Shown here one piece after another: positions 48,136-60,816 of a stretch of DNA of 64,000 bases. The notes under the pieces were generated by a model. The model had not been told where the DNA came from, made no database searches, and worked only from the letters and a program-made list of their open reading frames with translations. Position numbers and translations under genes: made by a program. The first letter of the stretch is position 1, and the number at the start of each line of letters is the position of its first letter. This DNA is from Sinonovacula constricta (taxonomy: Eukaryota > Mollusca > Bivalvia > Cardiida > Solecurtidae): assembly GCA_007844125.1 (NCBI GenBank), contig CM017572.1, positions 41,067,507-41,131,506 of the forward strand, written 5' to 3'.

Positions 48136-50050
48136 GAAGACCAAAAAACGAAAACATTTATTATATTTAAATTTAATACTTATGTCAGGAAATGTTTTGA
48201 AATGTATTTATGTCAAGAACTGTTTTGAAATAATAATAATATTAATGATGCTTTGTTTATTTAGATAACAATGTAAAGGACGCTCAACTCTATTTTGGGG
48301 CGGGGGCAAAATTTAGTATCTTTGTATAGTGACATTACTCTTTATTGTTATTTGGGTTTTATTGAAGTTCTTTTCAAGAATTGCGTAGTTTGAAGTAGTC
48401 CAAACAACAACAAATTAATAGTTAAAAAACAAAGGTTGTTTAATATGAAAGTTATATCATATAATTACAATAATACTTATTGTCGATTCATGGAAACATA
48501 CGCGGAATACTACCAATGATGATATTGATGCACAAACAAGTATGGAACCATATACTAAATTACTTACAAGAAAGTTTTTTTTATTCTTCACTGGACCGTA
48601 AATACAACCTCAAAATAGTTTAGAGTTGTTTAATGTTGGGAATATGTTTGCCCGTTTAGTTTTAAAATTGATTAAATTAAGCCGTTCACATATTTTACTA
48701 ATGCTACTCTGCTTGACGTAATTCTTATCTTCTTGCAACTTTGCCAAGTGCTTATATGTCCTTTATTATTAGCTTCTCGCAAGATTAAAGCCTAAAACGC
48801 CTAAAAGCAAGTAGACAATCAACCATATGTTTCCAATTAAATAAATTCAGCAGCATTGAAAGAAAGCAAAAGCACGTGAAGATGGCGCTCAGGATTGATT
48901 GGGATTATTAAATGTCGTACAAGCAACGGCATTTGCGGAAAAATATATCATGTCAACACTGTCTGGACCACGTCCTGGCTGTAAGCCTTCTAATGAAACT
49001 AAATAACCACTTTAATGCGAAAGACAGCGATAAATATGCCCTTGCAAGCTGCTGCCTGGATAGATTTCAACAGAAACGAAATTACTGATTATTTATTTGA
49101 CATTCGAAGACAATTGCATACAAGGTTTGAGTGAAATAAACAAGGGATCTACCGTCTCTGTAAGAGTGGGTTTCGTCAAGAGTATAGAATATTTAATTGA
49201 TCGTTATTTCAAAGATGGAATTTTAACAGTGTGCATGTTCCTTATATAACTTGGATAATTATATAACATGCCTCAACATGTTTTGTTATATATTATTGCC
49301 ATCTAAAAGATGAAATTATACATACGTTTTTATACAGTTATTATGCAAAAAAGACAGGAAACCCCCGAACACTATATTTGATTTTAACAAAGTGTAGATC
49401 TAAAATTGGAAAAGATAACACACTGTCTGCCTACTTTCATCCTGAAATATGCCGTTATATTGTTAATTTTGGGGCGTATATGACAATAACCTGTCGCAGC
49501 TCAATTTGCCTTGTTTATTTCGTCATTTAGTAATATTGCTTATGGATATAATTTTATTGTGTATTTTAGTTAAGGTAAATCAAAAAATGAAAAAATAAGA
49601 AACTACGCATCTACAAAAGTTAGATTTCAACCTGTTTTCAAAATTGCATCCTAAAAACGTGGCTGATTTAGAAAATAAATTTAAAGTCCGTGTTGAAATA
49701 AACGGTCAACATCCTTTATATGAAATACTTACGAAGTCAATATTAGCTCGTTACATTTTTAATATCAACATTGAAATTAATCTTAACATTGGAGTCTTCC
49801 TCACATCACATAAATGTATAGACAAAAGTGTGTTTACCTAGTCTACCTTCATGTTGATCAGAACATATGGTTCATTTACTTATTATTGGTATTTATTCAT
49901 CTGATAACCCATGCATTTTCAATTGTACAATCAAATGGAAATAAAAGTAAAACGAGTGCTTATTACATGTATATAGTGTTACGCAATAAAGTGGATTGTT
50001 GTTTTTGTAATTAGACATTTTGTGATTCTTGACTGAAAACTGGCCCAAAT
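48136..50050. other. non-coding stretch
   Basis: No gene supported. It contains repeat E copy 2 at 49055-49135. Frames at 49644-49841 and 49814-50014 are motif-free. Confidence 0.45.
49055..49135. repeat. dispersed repeat family E, copy 2
   Basis: Partner of 39150-39240: GCCTGGATAGATTTCAACAG, AACGAAATTACTGATTATTT, and GACAATTGC align with the earlier copy. Confidence 0.5.
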
Positions 50051-50276
50051 AGTGTTATTTACACTTTTTGTTTGATAGAAAAAAACAGGTTTAATTACCC
50101 CAGTCGGTCCTTTCTCCAACTGACCGTTCCAAGGCGGTAACTGCTGTTTTCTCTTTTTGTGTGTTATATCTCGTCTCTACGTTTTTGTCACATTTACATT
50201 TACCCTTGCCTTTGCCTAGAAGTATTTTAGATTTAAATATCTTTAGTACTTTTGATAGGACCTTTTTTATTTACCT
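50051..50276 (+). repeat. family A copy, subfamily 1
   Basis: Contains AGTGTTATTTACACTTTTTG, CAGTCGGTCCTTTCTCCAAC, TGACCGTTCCAAGGCGGTAA, TATATCTCGTCTCTACG and TTTTGATAGGACC, followed by a T-rich run. It lacks about 45 bp between the 5' block and the core that other copies have (the GAGGTTGGAGCTCT region). A 71-codon frame on it is not a gene. Confidence 0.85.
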
Positions 50277-53037
50277 TTTTTTTTTTGTTTGTTTAGACGT
50301 AATGATATTGATGCGAATCTCAACGTCAAACCTAACGTTATTCCGTCAGCACATAAACATATCTCTTTCATCTTAAACTATAAAACCCTTGTTTGTTTCT
50401 GTTATATATAAATCAAATATATAAGCGTGTAGTACAGTCGTTCATCAGACAGTACAATACTATATCATTCATTAAGATTTCGTATTTATAACGGCAGCAA
50501 TTTCTCAATGTCTAACTACTTGTTTTACCTGATATGTTGGTAACCAAACACACTAAGCCAAGAACAGTGAGAACGAAACTGATATAGAACGGAAATAATA
50601 TTTCTTATATATTAAATAAATCTGTCTTAAAGGCAACAACAGCGTAATGTACCATAGATCTAAATGTGCCAATTTGTACTGGTCAGCCTGTTTTGAATCT
50701 TCAAAAATGTTTTATGTGTTTTTATTGAAGAGTAGTATACATTTCCTTCAAGCAATAAGTGCACTTATAAATGTCTAACTATTTTAAACTAATATCCGTT
50801 ATTGTCTTAAATTCTACTGTACTTTGCAAAAGCGGTAGGATTTATTTATAAACGTAAATAAATGTATGTAACAAATTGTTTTTATATATGAAGCATTGAA
50901 ATTTCTTTATATATGCGATTGTATGTGCCAGACACTAGTTGTGAATATTTGATATTTAAACATATTTACTATTGGTCTGATGTGGAACTAAAAAAATTAT
51001 AATTGTAGCAAATTGATGCGATTTGATTTATTTTAATTTCCAACAAGATTTCGGAAACTGACACCCTTCCAGGGCAATGAGATTAAAATACCTGTCCTTG
51101 AATGACAGAAATTTTAAATCATATATATATTATTTATAACAGCTTTGAGTTAGATAGAGACATAATACTGCTAGCTGGAGCATTGTTTACCTTACAAAAG
51201 GTTTAAAAATGATATGCAGCTAAGTATTTGTGTATAGATTATAGATGTATTGGTGCATGATTGTGACAATGATTACATTTAAATTTCAATATAATCTATG
51301 TTATGACTTTGAAAGGTTTCAGCCTGCGCTTATCCATTTATTCCGATTTTGATGCGTCCTTCCCTCTTAGTTTGACCAGTATTCTGTGCCATAGTATTTA
51401 TTAATGTTTACTTATCCAATGCTTTTCCGACATTAATATAATATGGTTTTCAGCTAATGAAATTTGAAAAAATAATTCTAAAATAAACCGATGTCTCATT
51501 TTATGGTAAATGTTTCTGATATTTATTCCAAATGCCCTTATCGCCGTATATTACTAAAATACCTACATGGAAGATTCTTATTCCTAGCATACATTTAAAC
51601 AGGTATACTGTTATTTACAGATGAAAATGCATGGTACAATAACAAAATAGTCAGGGCTTATAAGTATTTTGTTTCTATTCAGATTTAAATTGCCAAGCCC
51701 GACTAAGTATTATCAATGTATCATGATACGGTCTAAGTGTTACAGTCTGGACGCCAATCACATATGTATATCACCTCGTCGTTAAGTATTCTTGAAGCTT
51801 CTTTTCTTTCAGACACAACATCCTAACATATTTAATGTGATATGATTCTGCCAAAATTCAAAGGCCTGCTGTCTTGTATACATCACCCTTAAAGACATCA
51901 ACAACGTTAAAAAATACTACTTTGTCTTAAAGATCTGATGGCGTTAATTGGCAGAGAAAGCCAGCTGGCTTGTGTCACCTTACTCTGTATAATTGATGTC
52001 TGATTCAATGCTGCTAATGTGATTTGTAATCTCATTAACATTCGATTGCTTCCATTTCGTGTATAAATCGTCCGTATATTTGAACCACAATTGAGGACGG
52101 ATGGAGAATAGTAGAAAGTAATTCACAATGCTCCATGTCAAGGCTGCAGACTGGTGAGACCATCGTTGTGACCTTGATATTAAAGTACATTATACCATCA
52201 TATAAAGTATGTACACATCAAGAATAGTTCCAGCAGGTTTGTCACACGATGCACGAAAGCTTCAAGTAAAGCAATCAAACCTAACTGTGTGTGAAATAAC
52301 GAATTTTAATTGGGAACTATAACATTTAAAATAATTTAAAATACCAGCGAGGAGATGTTCATTATGATACAAATATGTCTAACTTAATAAAATAAATTAC
52401 GCGTAGCTGTCAGATTGTTTATCTCTTAATTAAAGTAAAACTCGGCTTACTCATTGTGCATTTCACCTAAAAAATTTCTGGACAAATCTCAGACAATAAT
52501 CTTTATATACTTATATTTTGCTTATAGCATATTTATAAAAGGGATCAAACTACGTATTATCTTTTGCGTTTATTTTATGTTAATTTAAGAATTTATGCTA
52601 TGTATATAATTGTCCGTGTATATATCCTTGACTTATATCCTTCCCAGTTGTATATATCTAACTGAAGGGTCAATTCGAAAAAGTGTTTCTTTTCTGGACA
52701 GACAATACAGACCTTTTGAATTTCAGTAGTGAAAAAACATGCCGATAAGAAATTCCTTTTTTTTTATAAACGTTAGTTATATATGAGTGAGAAATAAAAG
52801 CAATATTTCGGCGATGGAACATTGACAGAGCCTTTTATTATAGTACTCTCCATACCGCTTTACACGATGCATGTAGCGCAAGTAGTTGGGAATAAGAAAC
52901 ATTTGTTCCATTCAACAAATATTGAACATATTAAAAACTAGAAACTATGAAACGAAAATAACGCATGTATTAAAATGAGAACAGCAAAATCGCAATACAA
53001 ATGTAATTGTCGACTTAGACAAACACAGAACTGAGAG
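50277..53037. other. non-coding stretch
   Basis: The longest stretch in which I find no dispersed repeat, array or gene. It is AT-rich throughout. Confidence 0.45.
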
Positions 53038-53160
53038 AGAACAGCTAAAAAAGAAACAATAACAGTTATAGTCTTGGAACGATAAGCAGGGAAAAGGGCC
53101 GACAGGGTGCTTAAACCTGGTTCACGGAGTGCTTCAAGTTTGTACGTTCTTGAAACTGCC
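53038..53160 (-). repeat. family A copy, degraded
   Basis: On the minus strand, AGTTATAGTCTTGGAACGAT, AAAGGGCCGACAGGGTGCTT and AAACCTGGTTCACGGAGTGC correspond to the core and 5' blocks with many substitutions. This is one of the oldest copies. A 74-codon minus-strand ORF here is chance. Confidence 0.65.
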
Positions 53161-53644
53161 AAGCTTATACTAATTTGGGATGAGTAAGAGAATATTTGAA
53201 TTACACAATGTACCTCGTAGTGACAGACTGTTCTGTCATGTAATATATGTCAAACTACATATATAATCAGCTGACATTAAGGTGAAAATTATTTCCGATG
53301 TAAAAGAAATTTAAACGAAAAAGTGTGGATGAATACATTTATAAGCTCACGAAATATCCCATTGTCTTTCAATTACAGATTTGTCGTTTGGTAAATCATG
53401 GAATCATTTTATGCCCCCCCAGGAGTACTGGACCTGTCGCTGGAATGTCAATCGATGGCAGAACTGAAGTTTGACTGGCAAAGCACAGATAAGGAAATTG
53501 TATCATTTTGCTTGTAGTGATAAAGGTAACTCTGGCCTTCTCCTAATATAATCAGGTATTTATAGTGATAAGGAAGGTTTCCAGGAACAATGGTAAAATA
53601 TTAAAAAATAACGAAACCAGGTTATAAATGCACTCAAGAACACT
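53161..53644. other. non-coding stretch
   Basis: Nothing supported. Confidence 0.4.
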
Positions 53645-54121
53645 TCATTTGAGAAAGTACATATTACATTGGCCTTGAACGATAAAGAATTGTTGTGTTT
53701 GTTGTTTAACCATCCTTAAATACTCGGCGAAGTTTGTACATGTATATTTTATCATGTGTAATAAAAAGGGACTTTTAAGCATATTGACTGTGATAGTACT
53801 ATTTTCTGTTCCATGTTTTATAATATATTTTAACAATTCGTTCTGAACACAGAATAATTCAACTAAAGAATTGGAAATTGATGATTTGTAAATTTCAAGG
53901 AAGTGCATGCCAATTGATAGTACAATGACAGTTCGCCGGTAGAAATCTGGTAAACTGATGCATGAAATGAATAGCCAAGTTTTAGTGCCAGCGAAATTCA
54001 AATGAATGAAAATAGGCAAAACATCAAAATTATCGGGATTGTTAGTAAAATGTCCTTCGGTTGGACGAAACGCCAAGAACAATCTTATCCAGAGACAATA
54101 ATTGAAATATATGCTTAAATT
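53645..54121 (-). CDS. uncharacterised 159-codon ORF
   Basis: The longest frame not made of simple repeat. It is open from just after a stop at 54122-54124 to TGA at 53645-53647. There is no ATG near the start: the first in-frame Met is about a third of the way in (near 53913), and the 145-residue reading starts at TTG. The peptide is hydrophobic in the first half and polar later, with no motif I recognise. There is no convincing acceptor or polyadenylation context. By my rough estimate for DNA of this composition, a frame this long has well under one chance occurrence per window, so it may be an exon or a relic. Function unknown. Confidence 0.2.
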   Translation of the reverse strand, partial: NLSIYFNYCLWIRLFLAFRPTEGHFTNNPDNFDVLPIFIHLNFAGTKTWLFISCISLPDFYRRTVIVLSIGMHFLEIYKSSISNSLVELFCVQNELLKYIIKHGTENSTITVNMLKSPFLLHMIKYTCTNFAEYLRMVKQQTQQFFIVQGQCNMYFLK

Positions 54122-54124
54122 CTA

Positions 54125-54899
54125 AAACGGTACCCGAGCAGGATAATAACAAATAATAACATTTTATATAATTAAAAATCAAAACCTGATTGTATCAATT
54201 AACGCCCTGTTTAAAAGTACGGATTGTCAATCTGATACTGTGCTGTCCCAGATAAACAAGACAGTTTCTTATATGACAATATATTTAATGTGCTTTGGCT
54301 TAATTATTTCTGTGGCATACATACATTACTTAAAGATATATAATTTTATAATATGTTATATATGATATTATATTTGCACAATTTTTATATGTTTTGTAAT
54401 TGGAAACGTCTCGTGAGAATCCCACCTTGCAAAAGTTAATCAATTGGAAGTCATTAAGGCATCAAAGCAATCATCCCTCGGACGTATGTGGTGCAATGAT
54501 ACCTTCAGAGTCGCGACGTTTTATCGCCAGAAGAAGAAAATGCGACAAAAATGTTCTTTAAAAAGCGGACTGAACTGTTCTTTAAACTTTAAATAATAAA
54601 TAAGCATTTTACATTTCGTTAGATTTGATATATACCTGTTACTTCATGTTCAAAAGATAAATGTTTATTTTTTATGTTTAAATGACATCACGTTTATCTT
54701 TGATGTTTTAATGACATCATTGGTACAGGCATGTTTTTTTGCGAAGTATTCCCTCCATACACCCGATAAATGATTCGTTAAGTTAAGTTTACCTTAAGCT
54801 AAAGGTTTGTGACATGAAAATAGTATTGCTTTGTCAAAGATTTGTAAAGTTTTGTTGTCAATATGATTGTGAAATTGTTCTTTGGAATATTCTTAGTTT
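54125..54899. other. non-coding stretch
   Basis: Nothing supported. Two short copies of ATGACATCA within a 50-bp near-repeat (TTTATGTTTAAATGACATCA and a variant) lie at about 54671-54720. Confidence 0.4.
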
Positions 54900-54904
54900 C
54901 TTGT

Positions 54905-54985
54905 AACTATGGAGTATCTTAAGGCAAGAGTGACGGACTTTTAACCACCCACCATATGGGTTCGAATCCAGGTTAGGAGACAACC
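54905..54985 (+). other. tRNA-like relic (tRNA-Lys-like head)
   Basis: GAGTGACGGACTTTTAACC resembles the anticodon arm of tRNA-Lys(TTT), and GGGTTCGAATCC follows at a tRNA-like distance as a perfect B box. The A-box region is poor and the acceptor stem does not pair well by eye. It is probably the head of an old SINE or a tRNA pseudogene. It lies about 20 bp from the 3' end of the next family A copy. Confidence 0.35.
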
Positions 54986-55000
54986 TTCTGTCCTGTGTAG

Positions 55001-55632
55001 AATAAGAATATATTATATGACAAAGTCCTATGAGCATTGCAACATATATCAAACTCTAAAAAAGGCACAGGACAAAGCTATTTCACATACAAGCCAAGTG
55101 AAAAAATATATGATGAGTCATTTAACTAAAAGAGCCAACCCGACAGTTACAGCCTTAGAACGGTCAGTTGGCAATATGTGCCGACTTGGTGCTTAAACCG
55201 GTTTTATAGAGCTCTAACCTCGAACTTACTGATGGGTTTCTCAAATGCAAGCAATGAAAAGAAAACTGATCTATTTGAATACAAAAATGTCCAAGCGCTG
55301 ATGTTTTCTTAAATAAGTTATAACAAAAGTAGTGACGTCATTATAAAGTAATGTCCACGGTGTTTAGAAAAGAAAAGAATATTATTTCGATTAGAAAAAA
55401 CTAGACAAACTTGATTGATTATAAGTGAAATCAACTTTTTGTATCATGAAAAAACATGACCAGAGAAGAATAAACGTTGTAGCATCCTGCTCATCTCAGA
55501 TGGAATTGAGGAACCAAAGTCCAATGTCCATCAAAGGAAATATACGTAACAATCCTTATAGCATGAATTAAATGACAACATATATTACATGCACGGGGAG
55601 TTTTTTTACGACCGCCACACTGCAAAAGTAAC
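55001..55632 (-). repeat. long family A copy, subfamily 2
   Basis: About 630 bp on the minus strand, matching 44846-45530 along almost its whole length. It includes the 5' half around CTCCCCGTGCATGTAAT complement and the CTTTGATGGACATTGGACTT complement. The 3' end has AAGTCCTATGAGCATTGCAA. Some internal length differences occur. It is followed head to tail by another copy at 55648. Confidence 0.88.
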
Positions 55633-55647
55633 ATTGTTGTGATCATG

Positions 55648-55840
55648 AATAAGAAAATACGAAAAAGTCCTATGAGTATTGCGAAATATATCAAACTCTG
55701 AAATAGGCATAGGACAAAGGTTTTTCACGTGCAAGCCAAGTGAAAAGTAAGAACAAATTTTTACGAGTCATTAAACTAAAAGGAAAAACCCGACAGTTAC
55801 CGCCTCTGGACGGTCAGTCGGTAATATGGGCCGACTGGGG
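55648..55840 (-). repeat. family A copy, subfamily 2, 5'-truncated
   Basis: Starts with AAGAAAATACGAAAAAGTCC, passes AAAGGTTTTTCACGTGCAAG and ends shortly after the core (CGGTCAGTCGGTAATATGGG). It lies in the same orientation as the 55001 copy, about 15 bp away. Confidence 0.85.
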
Positions 55841-56309
55841 AAGTCAATCAGTTGACTCTGTGGTGGTTGTCGGATCTATTCTGGCGTTCAAGTATGATAT
55901 TTTTCCACCAGTAGTTACAGGAAGTAGTTGACAATATGAACAGTATTGTGTCAGTGTGGTCATCGTAGTTTATCTCGTTACATTGAAACAGTCTGACAGT
56001 TCAGCATATTCTTGCCAGCAGACCGCTTACTTCCAATGTCCTTACAATACTAATTTATATACCGGTTTTAACGCAAATTTTTAAATCTTACATCTGAAAT
56101 GTATTTTTATTTTCGCATAAGAGGTTATATATTAAACATATGTCATTTTTAACTGTCTTGCTGTCTTGCCGACACATTTAAAATGGAGAAGAATAAGTAG
56201 AATGTATCTAGTATAGTTTGTGTTGTCAATCTTAGTTTATATCCTGCTAATATGCATATATTTATAAAAACAATGTATCATCTGTGTGTATATATATAAA
56301 TATAAATAA
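55841..56309. other. non-coding stretch
   Basis: Nothing supported. Confidence 0.4.
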
Positions 56310-56832
<523 letters not shown>

Positions 56833-56999
56833 AACATTTGATCAGTTCATTTAACCACAAAACATATTATGAAATATTGAGTATGGTTTTGCAATTTTAA
56901 TTGCATTGTTATTTTATAGTTAATTATATTTCGCAATCAACTTTTTACTTGATAAAACAACTACAATGATTTTTGTAATTAGAAATCTTTGTTGCCATC

Positions 57000-57300
57000 T
57001 TAGAACTCCGGTGCCTCTTTCGTTCGAGAATTCAAACAGCGACAAGGCCATTCATTTTAACGCCATACATATGTAGGTCTCCTGGATTTGTAAAAGACGA
57101 CTCAGTAATTGGAAAACTATGTAATCATTACGTGATCAAATGATTGTATTCAACCGCACGCTATTTCGTTTGGAGATTACTTCAAGCAGAGATTGGTTTT
57201 ACACGGACACGTCATTCCAATATTCCTGATAAATTGTAGGATATTTTATAAGACACAAAAATATTTACTTTGCCTTTATCATGAACACATTTCCATAAAC
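57000..57300 (+). repeat. dispersed repeat family C, copy 2
   Basis: CTTAGAACTCCGGTGCCTCT, ATGTAGGTCTCCTGGATTTG, AGTAATTGGAAAACTATGTA and ATCATTACGTGATCAAATGA align with copies 1 and 3. It ends in an ATTTACTTTGCCTTTAT block, shared with copy 3 as TATTTGCCTTTATTA. Confidence 0.8.
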
Positions 57301-57391
57301 AGTATTTTATTCTCGTTGTGTGTGATGAGATTATCTGTTTTTTCTTTCTGTCTGCTTTAAGTTTGTTTGTTTTTTTGTTTGTTTTTGTTCT

Positions 57392-57680
57392 TGTTGTTGT
57401 GTTGTGTTAATATCAGTTTGGTCGTATTTTTTTTTTATTTTTTGTTAATGTTGTTGTGTTATGTTAATATCAGTTTGGTCGTAAATTCTTTGTTTCTTTT
57501 TTGTTCTAGTTGTTGTGTAATGTGAATATCAGTTTGGTCGTAAAATTTTTTGTTTCTTTTTTGTTCTAGTTGTTGTGTAATGTTAATATCAGTTTGGTCG
57601 TAAAATGTTTTATTTTGTTTGTGTTTGTTTTTTTGTTCTAGTTGTTATGTAATGTTAATATCGCTTTGTGCGCAAAATTT
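57392..57680. repeat. minisatellite, unit about 60 bp, five copies
   Basis: Each unit has GTTGTTGTGT(A/T)(A/G)TGTTAATAT, CAGTTTGGTCGTAAA and a T-rich filler with TTTGTTCTA. Units start at about 57392, 57450, 57510, 57570 and 57641. The filler length varies and the last unit is the most diverged. Confidence 0.93.
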
Positions 57681-57971
57681 AAATTTCCAAACTGTATTGC
57701 TAATAATAAATTAAATTGTATATAAAATATAATTTTAAACAATGTTAGAACAAGATAATTTATGTTTTTAGGAGATGGTTTGCTCTTTTTATCTTTTGTT
57801 TTGAATGTATGAATGCATCTTTAGTGATAATAGTGGTCTTTTTTGTCATTGTTTGAAATGTTTATATGTTGATATTCACTGAGTTCAATAGAAATAAACA
57901 CTGTTGAGTCAACAAACAATAAGTAGAAAGAGCCACAAAATCAAAATAAATATGTGACGGTATACAACAAC

Positions 57972-58085
57972 GTGCACGTTATAATTGTTTGTGAGACAAT
58001 TATTGTATAAATAGAACTGTAAATGTGAGGTGCACGTTATAATTGTTTGTGAGACAATTATTGTATAAATAGAACTGTAAATGTA
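57972..58085. repeat. exact 58-bp tandem duplication
   Basis: Units at 57972 and 58030 are identical over about 54 bp, starting GTGCACGTTATAATTGTTTG. Inside each unit lies a perfect inverted repeat, ATAATTGT/ACAATTAT, with a 7-nt loop. The identity implies a recent event. Confidence 0.97.
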
Positions 58086-58450
58086 ATTATGATAAATAAT
58101 ATGAAATATAAATATGAAAAAGAACTGACATCATAATTGGTGTTAGGCATTGAAAGATTTTTTATTTGGAATTGTATCTTTAACGTTTGTTTAGTCTCCG
58201 AAAGTTGCACTCAAGCTCTAATACAACTTTACATGTATCACACAGAAATTGGTTTATTTTTTCATTGTTTTCAAATAAACAACACACAACAATTAAATGT
58301 TTCCATATGTAATGACATTGACTTATTGGAAATACGAATGCTATTAATCATCCAAAAATTTAATATTATTTTACGCGTAGTAATACATGGTAAGATGTTT
58401 GTTTACAATAAAGTTGCAACCAGTTAATACAACTTTATTACTCTAAATAA

Positions 58451-58702
58451 TCAGTTTTTCTTATTTGCTTTTTTATCTGTTGATGGGTATATGTAATCGC
58501 AGTGATCTTTTAAATATCTATTGAAAATAAATGCAATGCGTGGTCGATAGAAACTTGTGCTTAATACCTTTCTTAGTTTTGTGTTAATTAAAAAAGTAAG
58601 ACAATTTCGTCCCTTAATATCATTCGATATACGAGGCTTTAATTCGTTAATTGCATTAAGGCCAGTAATGTTCTTGTATTCTTCAGCTTGTCCTGATAAC
58701 AT
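58451..58702 (-). CDS. short ORF of unknown status
   Basis: An 83-codon frame with an ATG in good context (ACCATGT at 58702). The peptide is hydrophilic and basic, ending in a lysine-rich tail, with no recognised motif. A plus-strand frame of 60 codons overlaps it. It may be a chance ORF. Confidence 0.13.
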   Translation of the reverse strand: MLSGQAEEYKNITGLNAINELKPRISNDIKGRNCLTFLINTKLRKVLSTSFYRPRIAFIFNRYLKDHCDYIYPSTDKKANKKN

Positions 58703-59087
58703 GGTGCAGGTTTGTGAATCTGATTACACCTGCCATTAAAGGAGAGGTAAATGCAATTCGCTCTCAATGTTATTAGTGAAAAGCCATTTTCCTATCAACA
58801 ACAAGCCATGTTAGAGGTATAAAATAAATTCTGTTATGTGTATCTGTTATTGAAGATTAAGATAATTGTTATCAACGGTGCTTTCAAAACAAAAAGTTTG
58901 TTGTACTTACAATGATTTAAACCTTAAAATAAAGCGACATCGTAAAATAATATGTTCTAACATTTGTATTGTTATTGCATTTTAGGTTCCGAATATGTGA
59001 CTTCGTAATGCGAAAAGGAATGCATTTACTAATAAAGTTAAGTTGTACATAACGTAAAGGCATTCCTTGTTGACAGCCAAAATAAAT

Positions 59088-59092
59088 TCATT

Positions 59093-59139
<47 letters not shown>

Positions 59140-59247
59140 TTTTATTTTATTTTATTTTATTTTATTTTATTTTTTTATTTTATTTTATTTTATTTTATTT
59201 TATTTTATTTATTTATTTATTTATTTTTTTATTTATTTATTTATTTG
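59088..59247. repeat. (TTTA)n/(TTTTA)n microsatellite
   Basis: TTTA repeats, then a run of TTTTA repeats, then TTTA again, about 160 bp in all. Confidence 0.97.
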
Positions 59248-59344
59248 TCGTTCTCAACTCCATTTTGTTCAGCACGTAAATTAATTCGGCAAACACGTCG
59301 ATACCTCTTGCTTCGCTAGGTATTATTATCTGCGTGTTTGTCGT

Positions 59345-59660
59345 TCTCTTAGAACTCCAGTGTCTCTATTGATTGACAATCCAGACAGCGATAAGACCAG
59401 TGTTGCTGACGGCGATAAACATGTAGGTCTCTCTGATTTTTAAAGGACGTTTCCGTAATTGGAAAACCTTGCAATCATTACGCGATCAAAAGAATGTATT
59501 CACACGCACGCCATGTCGTTTAGGATTCCTTCACATAGAAATTGGATTGCACAGAAAAGTCGATCCAATATTATTGGTAATTTGTCGACACGTAATAGTT
59601 CAGAAAACCTAAACACTAGTATATTTGCCTTTATTAAATTATGCAAAATAGTTTTCTTAG
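59345..59660 (+). repeat. dispersed repeat family C, copy 3
   Basis: TCTTAGAACTCCAGTGTCTC, AACATGTAGGTCTCTCTGAT, CGTAATTGGAAAACCTTGCA and ATCATTACGCGATCAAAAGA match copy 2 most closely, at a distance of 2.3 kb in the same orientation. A 75-codon frame over it is absent from the other copies. Confidence 0.8.
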
Positions 59661-60816
59661 TTGGTGCATATCATCATAAATCATAGGTACTTTTGTTCGC
59701 TCCTTTTTGTAAATATGTTCCATTTGAACGGAACGTTAACAGTTCTTTGTTTCAATCATAATGCATGTTAAATAGCTGTTTGCTCATAAGTAGAAGTATT
59801 TTATGGTTATCAGTTTAAGGTATGTCTCAACATTCATGTGACATTTATACGTATAAGACAAATGTTTGTATATAGGAGGCAATGAGTATTGTATCATGTC
59901 AATTTTTTTTTACTTTTTCTGCAAAGGTCTTTTTCTAGTACGACTTTCTAAAATGGTTGTAGAATCTTTATCATCTAAGAGATATTGTTACAATACATAT
60001 CCATGGAAACAAAATCCAAAAGGACTGAAGCTATAGACCTATATCACGGGATTAAATTCAACCAATCAAGAGCAAGTTACGGTAGGCGAGGAGAGTGTTG
60101 TATTTTGTATCACAAAGAAAAAACTGTAAACACAGTGAAAAGTGTATGTTAGTTTTACTAACGAATAAAATTATCACAAGCAAAAATATAAATTCACAAA
60201 CTCCGACAACTTCCACAAATTACAATCCGTGTTAAGATAATCTTTTATTAAAGAAAACAAAACAAATTTGACAAAAATATTTTAAGATAAGTCGGAGGTG
60301 ACAATTAATAGAAGAAAAAATCAATTTTTTCTTGTCAATTATATGCAAGCATTGTCTCTGGATGGTTTAGTTAAATCAGCATGGAAAATTTCGGACACGA
60401 ATCTTAAAACACTTCGAAGCTATGTCCTGATTTGAACCACTTCTTACTTAAGAATTGTAAGAAAAAGTGGCCTGATAATAGAAAACTTGCTGTTCTGATA
60501 CAGAAGAAGACAACAAAAAAACCTTCTGGTTCTATTCTAGAAAGAAACTACACTCCAAGATATCAATACAGGAAATTATATAATAAAAATATTTTTCTCT
60601 CATGAACAAGAAACTAAAATGTGTTATTAACACACTATATTAATCATCTAAAGCATCATCTAAAGTCAGCATAAAGCTTTCAAATAATCATTCCTGTAAA
60701 CAATTTGCCGGTATGTATTTATGTTATTTTGTGTACATATTGTTGGTCTTGTCTATAACTCATCAAATATTACAGACAAGTAGACAACTGTATAAACCTT
60801 TGGTTGAAAAACACAT
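59661..60816. other. non-coding stretch
   Basis: No gene supported. A 65-codon open stretch without ATG at 60408-60605 (+) is lysine-rich, and a different frame just upstream is also open. This could be a frameshifted relic, but no family is recognised. Confidence 0.4.
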
